A DNA stretch of 64,000 nucleotides from Burkholderia glumae LMG 2196 = ATCC 33617 (GCF_000960995.1 NZ_CP009435.1:620001-684000); one strand, 5' to 3'; counted from the stretch's first letter, positions 36,558 through 46,252 are shown. Made by a program: numbers and translations. Notes: generated by a model from the letters alone, not told the origin.

Positions 36558-38207
36558 ATGCAGCGCAACCCCGCCGACAAGTACCGCCCATTCGAACCCG
36601 TTCGCCTGAACGGCCGCAAATGGCCATCCCGCACGATCACGCAGGCGCCGATCTGGATGTCCACCGACCTGCGCGACGGCAACCAGTCGCTGATCGAGCC
36701 GATGCGCATCGAGCAGAAGCTCGAATTCTTCGAGATGCTCGTCGCGATCGGCTTCAAGGAGATCGAGGTCGGCTTCCCGTCGGCCTCGCAGACCGATTTC
36801 GACTTCGTGCGCAAGCTGATCGACGAGCGGCGGATCCCGGAAGACGTGACGATCGAGGTGCTGGTGCAGTCGCGCGAGGACTTGATTGCTCGCACCTTCG
36901 AGGCGCTCGAAGGCGCGCCGCGCGCGATCGTCCATCTTTACAACGCGATCGCGCCGTCGTTTCGCCAGATCGTGTTCGGTCTCTCGAAGGAGCAGGTGAA
37001 GGCGCTGGCGGTGGACGGCACGCGGATGATCAAGGAGCAGGCGCAGGCGCGCCCGGGCACGCACTGGACCTATCAGTACTCGCCCGAAACCTTCAGCATG
37101 ACCGAGCTGAGCTTCGCGCGCGAAGTCTGCGACGCGGTTGCCCAGACCTGGCGCCCGACCCGCGACCACAAGATGATCGTCAACCTGCCGGCCACGGTCG
37201 AGGCCTCGACACCGAACGTGTTTGCCGACCAGATCGAGTGGATGGACCGCAACCTCGGCTATCGCGACAGCATCGTGCTGTCGGTGCATCCGCACAACGA
37301 TCGCGGCACCGCGGTGGCTGCGACCGAGCTCGCGCTGCTGGCCGGCGCGGACCGCGTCGAGGGCTGCCTGTTCGGCAACGGCGAGCGCACCGGCAACGTC
37401 GATCTCGTCACGCTCGCGCTCAATCTCTACACGCAGGGCATCGATCCGGGCCTCGACTTCTCGGATATCGACGCGGTACGCGCCGTGGTCGAGCGCTGCA
37501 ACCAGTTGCCGGTGCATCCGCGCCATCCGTATGCGGGCGATCTCGTCTTCACGGCGTTCTCGGGCTCGCATCAGGACGCGATCCGCAAGGGCCTCGCGCG
37601 GCAGCGCGCCGACGCCCCCTGGGAAGTGCCCTATCTGCCGATCGATCCGGCCGATCTCGGCCGCGGCTACCAAGCGGTGATCCGCGTCAACAGCCAGTCC
37701 GGCAAGGGCGGCGCTACCTACCTGCTCGAACGCGGCATGGGCTTCGCGCCGCCGCGCCGCGTGCAGATCGAGTTCAGCCGTGCGGTGCAGGCGGTGGCCG
37801 ACCGCTCCGGCGAGGAAGTGACGGGCGAGGCGATCTGCGCGCTGTTCCGCCGCGAGTATCTGGAGACCACCGGGCCGGCCGCGCGCGTCGGCAGCACGAT
37901 GACCTGGCAGCGGCGGGAAATTGCGGCCGGCGGGACGCTCGCGAGCGACACCGTGGAGGCAATCGCCGTGCAGGCCGCGGCGGCGTTCTCCGCTGCGGCC
38001 GGCACGACGGTCGAAGTGGCATCGATCGAGGCGCTGCGCGGCCGGGACGGCCGCTGCGCCGTGTTCGTCGGCGCGCGGCTCGGCGGCGCCGCGCTGCGCT
38101 ACGGGGTGGGGATCCACGAGGAACCGGCGGTGGCCGCCGTCGATGCGGTCATTAGCGCGCTCAACCGTTCCGGCTGGCATTGCGCGGACCGTCGCGCCGC
38201 GGCCTGA
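36558..38207 (+). CDS. leuA: 2-isopropylmalate synthase, long form
   Basis: First committed step of leucine synthesis: acetyl-CoA plus 2-oxoisovalerate. The 549 residues make it the long (fungal/actinobacterial-type) form: a TIM barrel with STDLRDGNQS near residue 36, the metal-binding HPHND near residue 245, and the C-terminal LeuA regulatory dimer domain that gives feedback control. No other leu gene is adjacent. A leader peptide rich in CTA codons lies upstream. Confidence 0.96.
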   Translation: MQRNPADKYRPFEPVRLNGRKWPSRTITQAPIWMSTDLRDGNQSLIEPMRIEQKLEFFEMLVAIGFKEIEVGFPSASQTDFDFVRKLIDERRIPEDVTIEVLVQSREDLIARTFEALEGAPRAIVHLYNAIAPSFRQIVFGLSKEQVKALAVDGTRMIKEQAQARPGTHWTYQYSPETFSMTELSFAREVCDAVAQTWRPTRDHKMIVNLPATVEASTPNVFADQIEWMDRNLGYRDSIVLSVHPHNDRGTAVAATELALLAGADRVEGCLFGNGERTGNVDLVTLALNLYTQGIDPGLDFSDIDAVRAVVERCNQLPVHPRHPYAGDLVFTAFSGSHQDAIRKGLARQRADAPWEVPYLPIDPADLGRGYQAVIRVNSQSGKGGATYLLERGMGFAPPRRVQIEFSRAVQAVADRSGEEVTGEAICALFRREYLETTGPAARVGSTMTWQRREIAAGGTLASDTVEAIAVQAAAAFSAAAGTTVEVASIEALRGRDGRCAVFVGARLGGAALRYGVGIHEEPAVAAVDAVISALNRSGWHCADRRAAA

Positions 38208-38322
38208 GGCTCGCGGGCCGGACGGCCGCCCGCCGCCCGCGGTGGGGCGCTTGGCGCCTCGGCTTGCGGCGCGGCCGCATGCACTGCGCCACCGCCCCGT
38301 GAGATCCACGGCGCACGGGCGC

Positions 38323-38347
38323 AAAAAAGGCGGCCTGACTGGCCGCC
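38323..38347 (-). terminator. Terminator of the NTF2-like gene
   Basis: On the minus strand GGCGGCC and GGCCGCC pair around a 5-base loop and are followed by six T. It lies 56 bases past the stop. Confidence 0.85.
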
Positions 38348-38403
38348 ACGAAACAAACCTGCGAGGCACCCGCTAACGGCCTCGCGCCGCGCGACCGCGA
38401 CGC

Positions 38404-38790
38404 CTAGGTTTCGGTGGCGCAACGCGTCGCGTGCCAGACGAGCAGGCGCCAGCGGCCCTGTTCCTGAGCCTGCAGCGCAGTGTAGGCCACCGGAAACACG
38501 ATGCCGCCGTTGTTGGCCTCCAGCTCGACGATCACGCGCCCCGTCACGACGAACGCCTCGCCGCCGATCGGCATCACGTCCTGGGTCTGCACCTCGATCT
38601 GGCGATAGCGGCGGCGACCGGCAACGATCGCGTCGATGAGCTGCTGCTTCGATTCGCGCTTGCCATTCGTATGCACGTAATAGGCGCTGTCGGACAGCAG
38701 CGCGTCGAGCGCCTCGCCGTCACCTTCGACCATCGCGCGGAACCGGTCACGCTCGAGCTCGCGAATCGCATCGATCATCTTCGCCACCAT
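38404..38790 (-). CDS. NTF2/SnoaL-like DUF4440 family protein
   Basis: A 128-residue single-domain protein of the NTF2-like fold (ELERDRFRAMVEGDGEALDALL, YVHTNGKRESKQQLIDAI and the end GRWRLLVWHATR). Such proteins are small enzymes or binding proteins; no activity can be assigned. GGGAG lies seven bases before the ATG; a GTG one codon earlier also fits. It is co-directional with and 39 bases downstream of the PagL-like gene, so perhaps co-transcribed. Confidence 0.8.
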   Translation of the reverse strand: MVAKMIDAIRELERDRFRAMVEGDGEALDALLSDSAYYVHTNGKRESKQQLIDAIVAGRRRYRQIEVQTQDVMPIGGEAFVVTGRVIVELEANNGGIVFPVAYTALQAQEQGRWRLLVWHATRCATET

Positions 38791-38829
38791 CACCGTACTC
38801 CCAGGCCCCGCGCCCGCCGCGCGTGCCGC

Positions 38830-39399
38830 TTAGAAGTTGTACTGCAGATAGATTTGGCTGAAATTTATACCAGGATTCGGATCTTTGATACCCGCGTTCG
38901 ACTCGTGCTGGAAACGGAAGCCGGCCAGATACTGCTGGCGGTGGCCGAACTGCGCGCCCACCCCGACCATGTCGGCGAACTGGAAGGCCGTCGACATCGT
39001 GTAGTTGGCGGCGATGTGCGGATGCGTGAGCAGGCGCACGCCGACCCCGGCCTCGAGAAACGGGCGCACGTCGCCGCTACGCTTGATGAAACGTAACACC
39101 GGCGTGACCCCGAACTCACCGATGTTCGCATTGACCGCGTGGTCTCCACCATAATGCCAATACGCCGCGTGACCTTCGGCGACAAACGTGAAATGCCAAT
39201 CGCCGACCTGCCACCACGACCAACCCGGATCCCAGACGATGCCGAGCTCCGCCTTCTTCATGTCGTGGTCGGCGATGCCGCCTGCCACCTGCACCCCCCA
39301 TCGATCGGCGAACGCGGCATTGCATCCGCTCGACAGCGTCACTGCCAGCGCCGCGCCGGCCAGCCACCGTCCCGCCCTGAGATTTTTCTTGTTGTGCAT
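38830..39399 (-). CDS. pagL: PagL-like lipid A 3-O-deacylase family protein
   Basis: Outer-membrane beta-barrel family that removes the 3-O acyl chain from lipid A. The 189 residues have a signal peptide (cut after AFA near residue 31), barrel-like aromatic strands and the family motif QHESNAG with His165 and Ser167 in the catalytic places. The third residue, Glu140 of P. aeruginosa PagL, is 12 residues after the Ser; here that place is Asn179. It ends in Phe (LQYNF), as outer-membrane barrels do. Less GC-rich than its surroundings. Confidence 0.82.
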   Translation of the reverse strand: MHNKKNLRAGRWLAGAALAVTLSSGCNAAFADRWGVQVAGGIADHDMKKAELGIVWDPGWSWWQVGDWHFTFVAEGHAAYWHYGGDHAVNANIGEFGVTPVLRFIKRSGDVRPFLEAGVGVRLLTHPHIAANYTMSTAFQFADMVGVGAQFGHRQQYLAGFRFQHESNAGIKDPNPGINFSQIYLQYNF

Positions 39400-39762
39400 C
39401 CTTCACTCCAGATTCCGGGGTTGAATGGAGCGCCGCCGCGATCGTCGCGGCCGGCTCAAAAAACGAAAGCATCTTATGGTAAAGGATTTTTCTAATTGGC
39501 ATCGTTGGGAGAAACAGTTTGCTTCTCAAGCCACAATAGTCGAAATCGTTTCCTGAAAATCTCAGGAAAGCACGTCGATTTGCATATTCACGACACGTAG
39601 GGCCATGTTCGAATCTATCGAAACGCACTCGTCAATAGGATATAGGGAACTCCAATGGCCCTGTCCCCTCTAAGTGTTTAGCACTCTCCTGACGAGAGTG
39701 CTAAGATAGTCTCGTGGAATCGTCTTGTTACGGGGCTCGTCCCTGATTCCAAAGGAGTTTAT
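39400..39762. promoter_or_regulatory. AT-richer gap between pagL and rpoH
   Basis: A 363-base non-coding stretch with clearly lower GC than its neighbours. It holds a perfect inverted repeat TTTCCTGA-N5-TCAGGAAA at 39549-39569, of unknown use, and the CIRCE-covered rpoH promoter at its right end. No gene is supported on either strand. Confidence 0.6.
39678..39704 (+). promoter_or_regulatory. CIRCE operator (HrcA) over the rpoH promoter
   Basis: TTAGCACTC-N9-GAGTGCTAA is an exact CIRCE. A -35-like TTAGCA (39678-39683), an 18-base spacer and -10 TAAGAT (39702-39707) lie in and just past it, so HrcA binding would block RNA polymerase directly. Confidence 0.9.
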
Positions 39763-40698
<936 letters not shown>

Positions 40699-40744
40699 CG
40701 CGCGCGGCCGCCCGTAGCGGCGACGGCGTTCGGTTCGAAGTTCC

Positions 40745-40782
40745 AAGGCCTGCGGTGGCTCCACCGCAGGCCTTTCTGTTTG
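40745..40782 (+). terminator. Terminator after rpoH
   Basis: AAGGCCTGCGGTG and CACCGCAGGCCTT form a 13-bp stem with a GCTC loop, then a T-rich stretch (TTTCTGTTT). Confidence 0.85.
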
Positions 40783-41152
40783 ATGGCGCGCGCTTCTGCC
40801 GCGCTTCCGCCTCTTTTCCTGCCCAGTTCTGCTCGCCGGTCGACCGATCGTTCTCGGCGCGCATGACGCCGATCGTCGCACGATGACAGACAACGCTGAC
40901 AAGGTCCGGACCACGAACTATAAATAATACCGGCGCCTGTTCCGCAATCGACCGCCGTTCAGGCACTCAGCGCGTCACTCAATCGCCATTTGAGTCACAT
41001 CAAACGTTAGGGGCCGTTTCGCGACTGTCTGCCGCATCAGCGTGGTCAATTATCGCAGCGCACAATTTTAAAATTGCAGTGCTGCACTTGACGTAAAACG
41101 GCGATTTTTCGCCGGTTCGTCTTCCTCACTTTCGAGCGTTACCCACACGATC
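40783..41152. promoter_or_regulatory. cyd operon upstream region
   Basis: A 370-base gap without a gene, partly AT-rich. It contains an FNR-like box (40990-41003), the 14-base perfect palindrome CAATTTT-AAAATTG (41063-41076) and a small hairpin CGGCGA-TTTT-TCGCCG (41099-41114) just before cydP. Confidence 0.6.
40990..41003 (+). promoter_or_regulatory. FNR/ANR-type box upstream of cyd
   Basis: TTGAG-N4-ATCAA matches the FNR consensus TTGAT-N4-ATCAA at nine of ten positions. It lies 150 bases before cydP and fits oxygen-limited expression of a bd oxidase. Confidence 0.6.
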
Positions 41153-41425
41153 ATGCCGCTGATCCTCACCCCCAAATCCGCGCCTCGCGACGGGCCGCCG
41201 TCATTGCGCGCGCGCTTCATCTCCTGGACCCAAGGCCCGACGCTGATTCGCGATCTGTCGGTGGTGCTGGCCATCAAGCTGGTCCTGTTGATGGCGCTCA
41301 AATACGCGTTTTTCAATCATCCACAAGCGGAGCACATGTCGCTGCCAGCCGCCGCGGTCGCCGCGCAACTGCTCGGGACGACCGCCGTCCGCTCTTCCAC
41401 CGGGGACCACCATGATCAGCAGTGA
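41153..41425 (+). CDS. cydP: Cytochrome bd small accessory protein CydP
   Basis: A 90-residue protein with one TM segment (about 38-54, VVLAIKLVLLMALKYAFF) after a basic cytosolic start. Position directly before cydA with a 14-base overlap fits CydP, a small subunit or assembly factor of beta-proteobacterial cytochrome bd. The soluble ends are poorly conserved, so the call rests mainly on topology and context. Confidence 0.68.
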   Translation: MPLILTPKSAPRDGPPSLRARFISWTQGPTLIRDLSVVLAIKLVLLMALKYAFFNHPQAEHMSLPAAAVAAQLLGTTAVRSSTGDHHDQQ

Positions 41426-42986
41426 AGTCGTCGATCTATCACGCCTGCAGTTCGGCGTCACCGCGCTTTACCATTTCCTGTTCGTTCCGCTCACGCTCGG
41501 CCTGTCCTGGCTGCTCGTCATCATGGAGGCCGTTTATGTGATGACGGGCAAGCAGGTCTACAAGGACATGACCCAGTTCTGGGGCAAGCTGTTCGGCATC
41601 AATTTCGCGATGGGCGTGACCACCGGCATCACGCTCGAATTCCAGTTCGGCACCAACTGGTCCTACTACTCGCACTACGTCGGTGACATCTTCGGCGTGC
41701 CGCTCGCCGTCGAAGGGCTGATGGCGTTCTTCCTCGAATCGACCTTCGTCGGGCTGTTCTTCTTCGGCTGGAACCGGCTCTCGAAGGTCAAGCATCTGAT
41801 CGTCACCTTCCTCGTCGCGCTCGGCTCGAACCTGTCGGCGCTCTGGATCCTGGTGGCGAACGGCTGGATGAACAACCCGGTCGGCGCGCAATTCAACTAC
41901 CAGACCATGCGCATGGAGCTGGCGAGCCTGTCCGACGTGCTGTTCAACCCGGTCGCGCAGGTCAAGTTCGTGCATACCGTCTCGGCCGGCTACGTGACCG
42001 CCTCGATGTTCGTGCTCGGCGTGTCGTCGTGGTACCTGCTGCGCCGCCGCGACACCGCGTTCGCGCTGCGCTCGTTCGCGGTCGCGGCCGGCTTCGGGCT
42101 CGCCTCGGCGCTCTGCGTGATCGTGCTCGGCGACGAGTCCGGCTACACGACGGGCGAAGTGCAGCAGGTGAAGCTCGCCGCGATCGAATCGGAATGGGAT
42201 ACCCAGCCGGCACCGGCCGCCTTCACCGTGTTCGGCATCCCGAACCAGGCGACGCAGCACACCGACTATGCGATCCGGATCCCGTATGCGCTCGGCTTGA
42301 TCGCGACGCGCTCGATCGACGAGCCGGTGGTAGGCCTCAACGACCTGATCAAGCGCAGCGAGGACCACATCCGCAGCGGCATGGTCGCCTACCAGGCGCT
42401 GCAGAAGCTCAAGTCCGGCGACACCAGCGAGGCCACCCGCGCGCAGTTCGACGCGCACAAGGCCTACCTCGGCTACGGGCTGATGCTCAAGCAATTCACC
42501 GCCAACGTGACCGATGCCACGCCGCAGCAGATCGCCGAAGCCGCGAAGAAGACGATCCCGCCCGTGGCACCCGTGTTCTTCTCGTTCCGCTTGATGGTGC
42601 TGTTCGGCTTCCTGCTGCTCGCCACCTTCGTGCTCGCGTTCTGGTTCTCGTTGAAGCGCGACCTGCTGCAGCCGAAGCGCCGCTGGTTCCTGCGCTGGGC
42701 CGTCTGGGCGATCCCGCTGCCGTGGCTGGCGGCCGAGTTCGGCTGGGTGGTCGCGGAAGTCGGCCGCCAGCCGTGGACGATCGCCGGCATCCTGCCGACG
42801 CACCTGTCCGCGTCGAGCCTCGTGTCGAGCGACCTGTACCTGAGCATCGCCGGCTTCGTCGCGTTCTATACCGCACTGTTCGTGATCGAGATCATGCTGA
42901 TGTTCAAGTACGCGCGGCTCGGGCCGTCGGCGCTGCACACCGGGCGTTATCACCACGAGCAGCAGGCCGCCGGCTCGGCCGCCTGA
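41412..42986 (+). CDS. cydA: Cytochrome bd ubiquinol oxidase subunit I
   Basis: Quinol-oxidising, heme-bearing subunit of the high-affinity oxygen reductase. The 524 residues show heme ligand His21 (ALYHFLF), the His near residue 187 (KFVHTVSAGY), the Q-loop residues in VKLAAIESEW and the GRQPW motif. The long Q-loop insertion places it in the L subfamily like E. coli CydA. Translation probably couples with cydP. Confidence 0.97.
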   Translation: MISSEVVDLSRLQFGVTALYHFLFVPLTLGLSWLLVIMEAVYVMTGKQVYKDMTQFWGKLFGINFAMGVTTGITLEFQFGTNWSYYSHYVGDIFGVPLAVEGLMAFFLESTFVGLFFFGWNRLSKVKHLIVTFLVALGSNLSALWILVANGWMNNPVGAQFNYQTMRMELASLSDVLFNPVAQVKFVHTVSAGYVTASMFVLGVSSWYLLRRRDTAFALRSFAVAAGFGLASALCVIVLGDESGYTTGEVQQVKLAAIESEWDTQPAPAAFTVFGIPNQATQHTDYAIRIPYALGLIATRSIDEPVVGLNDLIKRSEDHIRSGMVAYQALQKLKSGDTSEATRAQFDAHKAYLGYGLMLKQFTANVTDATPQQIAEAAKKTIPPVAPVFFSFRLMVLFGFLLLATFVLAFWFSLKRDLLQPKRRWFLRWAVWAIPLPWLAAEFGWVVAEVGRQPWTIAGILPTHLSASSLVSSDLYLSIAGFVAFYTALFVIEIMLMFKYARLGPSALHTGRYHHEQQAAGSAA

Positions 42987-43023
42987 CGCGTGCCGCTTCA
43001 CCGAACCCTGACAAGGAATCGTT

Positions 43024-44160
43024 ATGGACTACGCTACTCTGAAGGTGATCTGGTGGGTGCTGGTCGGCACGCTGCTGATCGGCTTCGCGCTCACCGACGG
43101 CTTCGACATGGGCGCCACCGCGCTGCTGCCGTTCCTCGGCAAAACCGACGACGAGCGGCGCATCATCGTCAACACGGTCGGCGCGACCTGGGAAGGCAAC
43201 CAGGTCTGGCTGATCACGGCCGGCGGCGCGATGTTCGCGGCCTGGCCGCTGGTGTACGCGGCCTCGTTCTCGGGCTTCTACTTCGCGATGCTGCTGGTGC
43301 TGTTCGCGCTGTTCTTCCGGCCGGTCGGCTTCGACTTCCGCAGCAAGCGCACCGACCCGCGCTGGCGCCGCGGCTGGGACTGGGGGCTCTTCGTCGGCGG
43401 CTTCGTGCCGGCGCTGGTGTTCGGCGTGGCCTTCGGCAACCTGCTCGAAGGCGTGCCGTTCGCGTTCGACAACGACCTGCGCGTGACCTACACGGGCGGC
43501 TTCTGGGCCCTGCTCAATCCGTTCGCGCTGCTCTGCGGGCTCGTCTCGCTGACCATGCTGCTCGCGCACGGCGCCGCGTTCATCCGCATGAAGACCGACG
43601 GCGTGATCGCGCAGCGCGCGGGCCGCGCCCTGCGTCTGAGCGCGCTGGCCGCGGTGGTGCTGTTCGCGGTCGCCGGGGCGCTGATCGCCTCGTCGATCGG
43701 CGGCTATCACATCACGCAGGCCGCCCCGCTCGACAGCGTCGCGAATCCGCTAATGAAGCAGGTGGCGGCTGGCCACGGACTGTGGCTCTCGAACTACGGC
43801 ACCTATCCGTGGATGATCGTCGCGCCCGTGATCGCCTTCGCGGGCGGCCTGCTGGCCGCGCTGCTGGCCGGGTCGCGGTTCGAGAAGACGGCCTTCGTGG
43901 CCACCGGGCTGATGATCGTCGGCGTGATCCTGACGGCCGGCTTCTCGATGTTCCCGTTCATCATGCCGTCCTCGCTCGACCCGCGCAGCAGCCTGACCGT
44001 CTGGGACTCGACCTCCAGCCGTCTGACGCTCGAGGTCATGCTCGGTGCCGTGATCGTGTTCCTGCCGCTGGTCCTGCTCTATACGGGCTGGGTCTACCGC
44101 GTGATGCGCGGCAAGGTCACCCCGCAGGTGCTCAGCGACAACCGCCATACGCTGTACTGA
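43024..44160 (+). CDS. cydB: Cytochrome bd ubiquinol oxidase subunit II
   Basis: Structural partner of CydA in the bd complex. The 378 residues start MDYATLKVIWWVLVGTLLIG, with TDGFDMGATALLPFLG and WEGNQVWLITAGGAMFAAWP, family hallmarks, and about nine TM helices. It follows cydA by 37 bases. Confidence 0.97.
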   Translation: MDYATLKVIWWVLVGTLLIGFALTDGFDMGATALLPFLGKTDDERRIIVNTVGATWEGNQVWLITAGGAMFAAWPLVYAASFSGFYFAMLLVLFALFFRPVGFDFRSKRTDPRWRRGWDWGLFVGGFVPALVFGVAFGNLLEGVPFAFDNDLRVTYTGGFWALLNPFALLCGLVSLTMLLAHGAAFIRMKTDGVIAQRAGRALRLSALAAVVLFAVAGALIASSIGGYHITQAAPLDSVANPLMKQVAAGHGLWLSNYGTYPWMIVAPVIAFAGGLLAALLAGSRFEKTAFVATGLMIVGVILTAGFSMFPFIMPSSLDPRSSLTVWDSTSSRLTLEVMLGAVIVFLPLVLLYTGWVYRVMRGKVTPQVLSDNRHTLY

Positions 44161-44223
44161 CCGGCGCGCCGGGCGCCCGCCGCCCGGCCGCTACCCCGAA
44201 CCCACTCTTTCGGAGCCCGACAC

Positions 44224-44331
44224 ATGTGGTACTTCACCTGGATTCTCGGCATTGGCGTCGCGCTGTCGTTCGGCGTGATCAACGCGATGTGGCTCGAATC
44301 GCACGAAGCACACGACGCGCACGACGCGTAG
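44224..44331 (+). CDS. cydX: Cytochrome bd small subunit CydX
   Basis: A 35-residue protein too short for usual cut-offs. It opens MWYFTWILGIGVALSFGVIN, a single TM helix typical of CydX, needed for a stable active bd oxidase. The tail after the helix carries three histidines with Asp/Glu/Ala (HEAHDAHDA), longer and more His-rich than in E. coli. It follows cydB by 63 bases and is followed by a terminator. Confidence 0.9.
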   Translation: MWYFTWILGIGVALSFGVINAMWLESHEAHDAHDA

Positions 44332-44409
44332 GGCACACGCCCGCCGGCCGCGATCGCTGATCGTCGCCGCGGCGGCGGCGCGCCCTGCCCGCGCCGTCGT
44401 CTTCATCAC

Positions 44410-44439
44410 AAAAAAAACGGCGCCCTCGGGCGCCGTTTT
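44410..44439. terminator. Bidirectional terminator between cydX and nagE
   Basis: AACGGCGCC and GGCGCCGTT form a stem with a CTCG loop. Plus-strand exit has TTTT; minus-strand exit has eight T, so it is strongest for the nag operon. Confidence 0.9.
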
Positions 44440-44470
44440 GCCAGGGTGCGCGGCGTTCGCCGCGCCGCGC

Positions 44471-46252
44471 TCACGCGGGCTGCTCGGCCGCCCCGCCGGC
44501 CGGCGGCAGGCGCGCCGACATTTGCTGCGCGTAACGCGCGGCCGAGCTGCCGCAGATGATGTGGAACGTGTCGGTCGACACCCAGGCGACATCCACGCTC
44601 GCGAGCCGGTCGCGATCGACGGCCGACGGATCGCGCACCACCACGCGCAGCCGCGTGGCGGCGACCGCGTCGAGCGACGCCACGTTGGCCGCGCCGCCGA
44701 ACACGGCGAGCCAGCGCATCGGATCAGGATCGAGCGGACCGGCCTCGCCGCCCGGTGCTGCCGCTGCGGCTGCCGGCGTGGCAGCCGGGGCCGCCGCCGG
44801 GGCCTCGCCGCTGCCGATCGCGCTGCGGATTTCGTCGGCGATCAGGTCCGCCTCAGGCCCGATGATCACCTGCACGCTGCTGCCGCCGCGCTTGAGCACG
44901 CCGCGCGCGCCGATCGCCCTCAGGTTCGCCTCGGACACCTGCTCCGGATCGACTACCGACAGACGCAGTCGCGTCGTGCAGGCATCGACCGTCGTCAGGT
45001 TCGCTGCACCGCCGAGCGCCGCGATATAGCGCAGCGCGCGCGGCGCCGCCGCATCGCCCGCGACCTGCGCCGCGGCGAAACCGCCGGCCGCGCCGGCCGG
45101 GCCGCCGAGGCTGTCCGCGGCCAGCGGCGCGTCGCCGGCGGGCTCGCGGCCCGGCGTGGCCATGTTGAACTTGCGGATGAAGAAGCGGAACAGCGCGTAG
45201 TAGGCGACCGCGTAGGCAAGGCCGAGCGGGATTGCGATCCAGCCCTTCGTCGAGAGCCCGTAGTTCAGCACGTAGTCGATCGCGCCGGCCGAAAACGTGA
45301 AGCCGAGCTTCACGCCAAGCAGCTGACAGATCGCGAGCGAAAGCCCCGTCAGCACCGCATGGATCACGTACAGCACCGGCGCGAGGAACATGAAGCTGAA
45401 TTCGATCGGCTCGGTCACGCCGGTCAGGAACGAGGTCAGCGCCATCGAGAACAGCAGGCCGCCCACCACCGCGCGGCGCGCCTTCGGCGCCTCGTGGAAC
45501 ATCGCCAGGCATGCGGCCGGCAGACCGAACATCATGATCGGGAAAAAGCCCGCCATGAAGCCGCCCGCGGTCGGATCGCCCGCGAAGAAGCGGTGCAGGT
45601 CGCCCGTTACCGGCGCGCCGCCGCCCGGCGGCGTGAACGTGCCGAACACGAACCAGGCGAGCGAGTTGATGATGTGGTGCAGCCCGGTGACGAGCAGCAG
45701 CCGGTTCAGGAATCCGTATACGAACGCGCCGATCGCACCGGCCGTGGTCAGCCAGTGGCCGGCCGCGTCGATCACGTTCTGGATCGGCCCCCAGATGTAG
45801 CCGAACACGATCCCGAGCACCACGCAGACGAGGCCGGTCACGATCGGCACGAAGCGCTTGCCGCCGAAGAACGCCAGATAGTCCGGCAGCTTGATGTCCT
45901 TGTAGCGGTTATAGAGCAGTCCCGCCACGATGCCCGCGATGATCCCGGACAGCACGCCCATGTTCAGCTTCGGGTCGATGTCCTTCATGATCGCGGTTTC
46001 GATCAGGTAGCCGATCGCACCCGCGAGCGCCGCGACGCCGTTGTTGTCCTTCGCGAAACCGACGGCCACGCCGATCGCGAACAGGAGCGGCAGGTTGTCG
46101 AACACCGCGCCGCCCGCGTCGGCGATCATCTTGATGTTGAGCACATCGGACTGGCCCAGCCGCAGCAGGATGCCCGCCACGGGCAATACCGCGATCGGCA
46201 ACATCAGCGCCCGTCCCAGGCTCTGTATTTTCAGAAACGGATTCCCGTCCAT
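44471..46252 (-). CDS. nagE: PTS N-acetylglucosamine transporter EIICB with second, degenerate EIIB
   Basis: Imports and phosphorylates GlcNAc. The 593 residues are EIIC (about 1-370, with LHHIINSL and VTEPIEFSFMFLAP), an EIIB domain (about 405-480) with the phospho-cysteine in VDACTTRLRL (Cys425), an Ala/Pro linker, and a second EIIB-like domain (about 510-580). The second has LDAVAATRLRVV, so the Cys is lost. The missing EIIA is supplied by the fused protein upstream. Last gene of the nag operon. Confidence 0.93.
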   Translation of the reverse strand: MDGNPFLKIQSLGRALMLPIAVLPVAGILLRLGQSDVLNIKMIADAGGAVFDNLPLLFAIGVAVGFAKDNNGVAALAGAIGYLIETAIMKDIDPKLNMGVLSGIIAGIVAGLLYNRYKDIKLPDYLAFFGGKRFVPIVTGLVCVVLGIVFGYIWGPIQNVIDAAGHWLTTAGAIGAFVYGFLNRLLLVTGLHHIINSLAWFVFGTFTPPGGGAPVTGDLHRFFAGDPTAGGFMAGFFPIMMFGLPAACLAMFHEAPKARRAVVGGLLFSMALTSFLTGVTEPIEFSFMFLAPVLYVIHAVLTGLSLAICQLLGVKLGFTFSAGAIDYVLNYGLSTKGWIAIPLGLAYAVAYYALFRFFIRKFNMATPGREPAGDAPLAADSLGGPAGAAGGFAAAQVAGDAAAPRALRYIAALGGAANLTTVDACTTRLRLSVVDPEQVSEANLRAIGARGVLKRGGSSVQVIIGPEADLIADEIRSAIGSGEAPAAAPAATPAAAAAAPGGEAGPLDPDPMRWLAVFGGAANVASLDAVAATRLRVVVRDPSAVDRDRLASVDVAWVSTDTFHIICGSSAARYAQQMSARLPPAGGAAEQPA

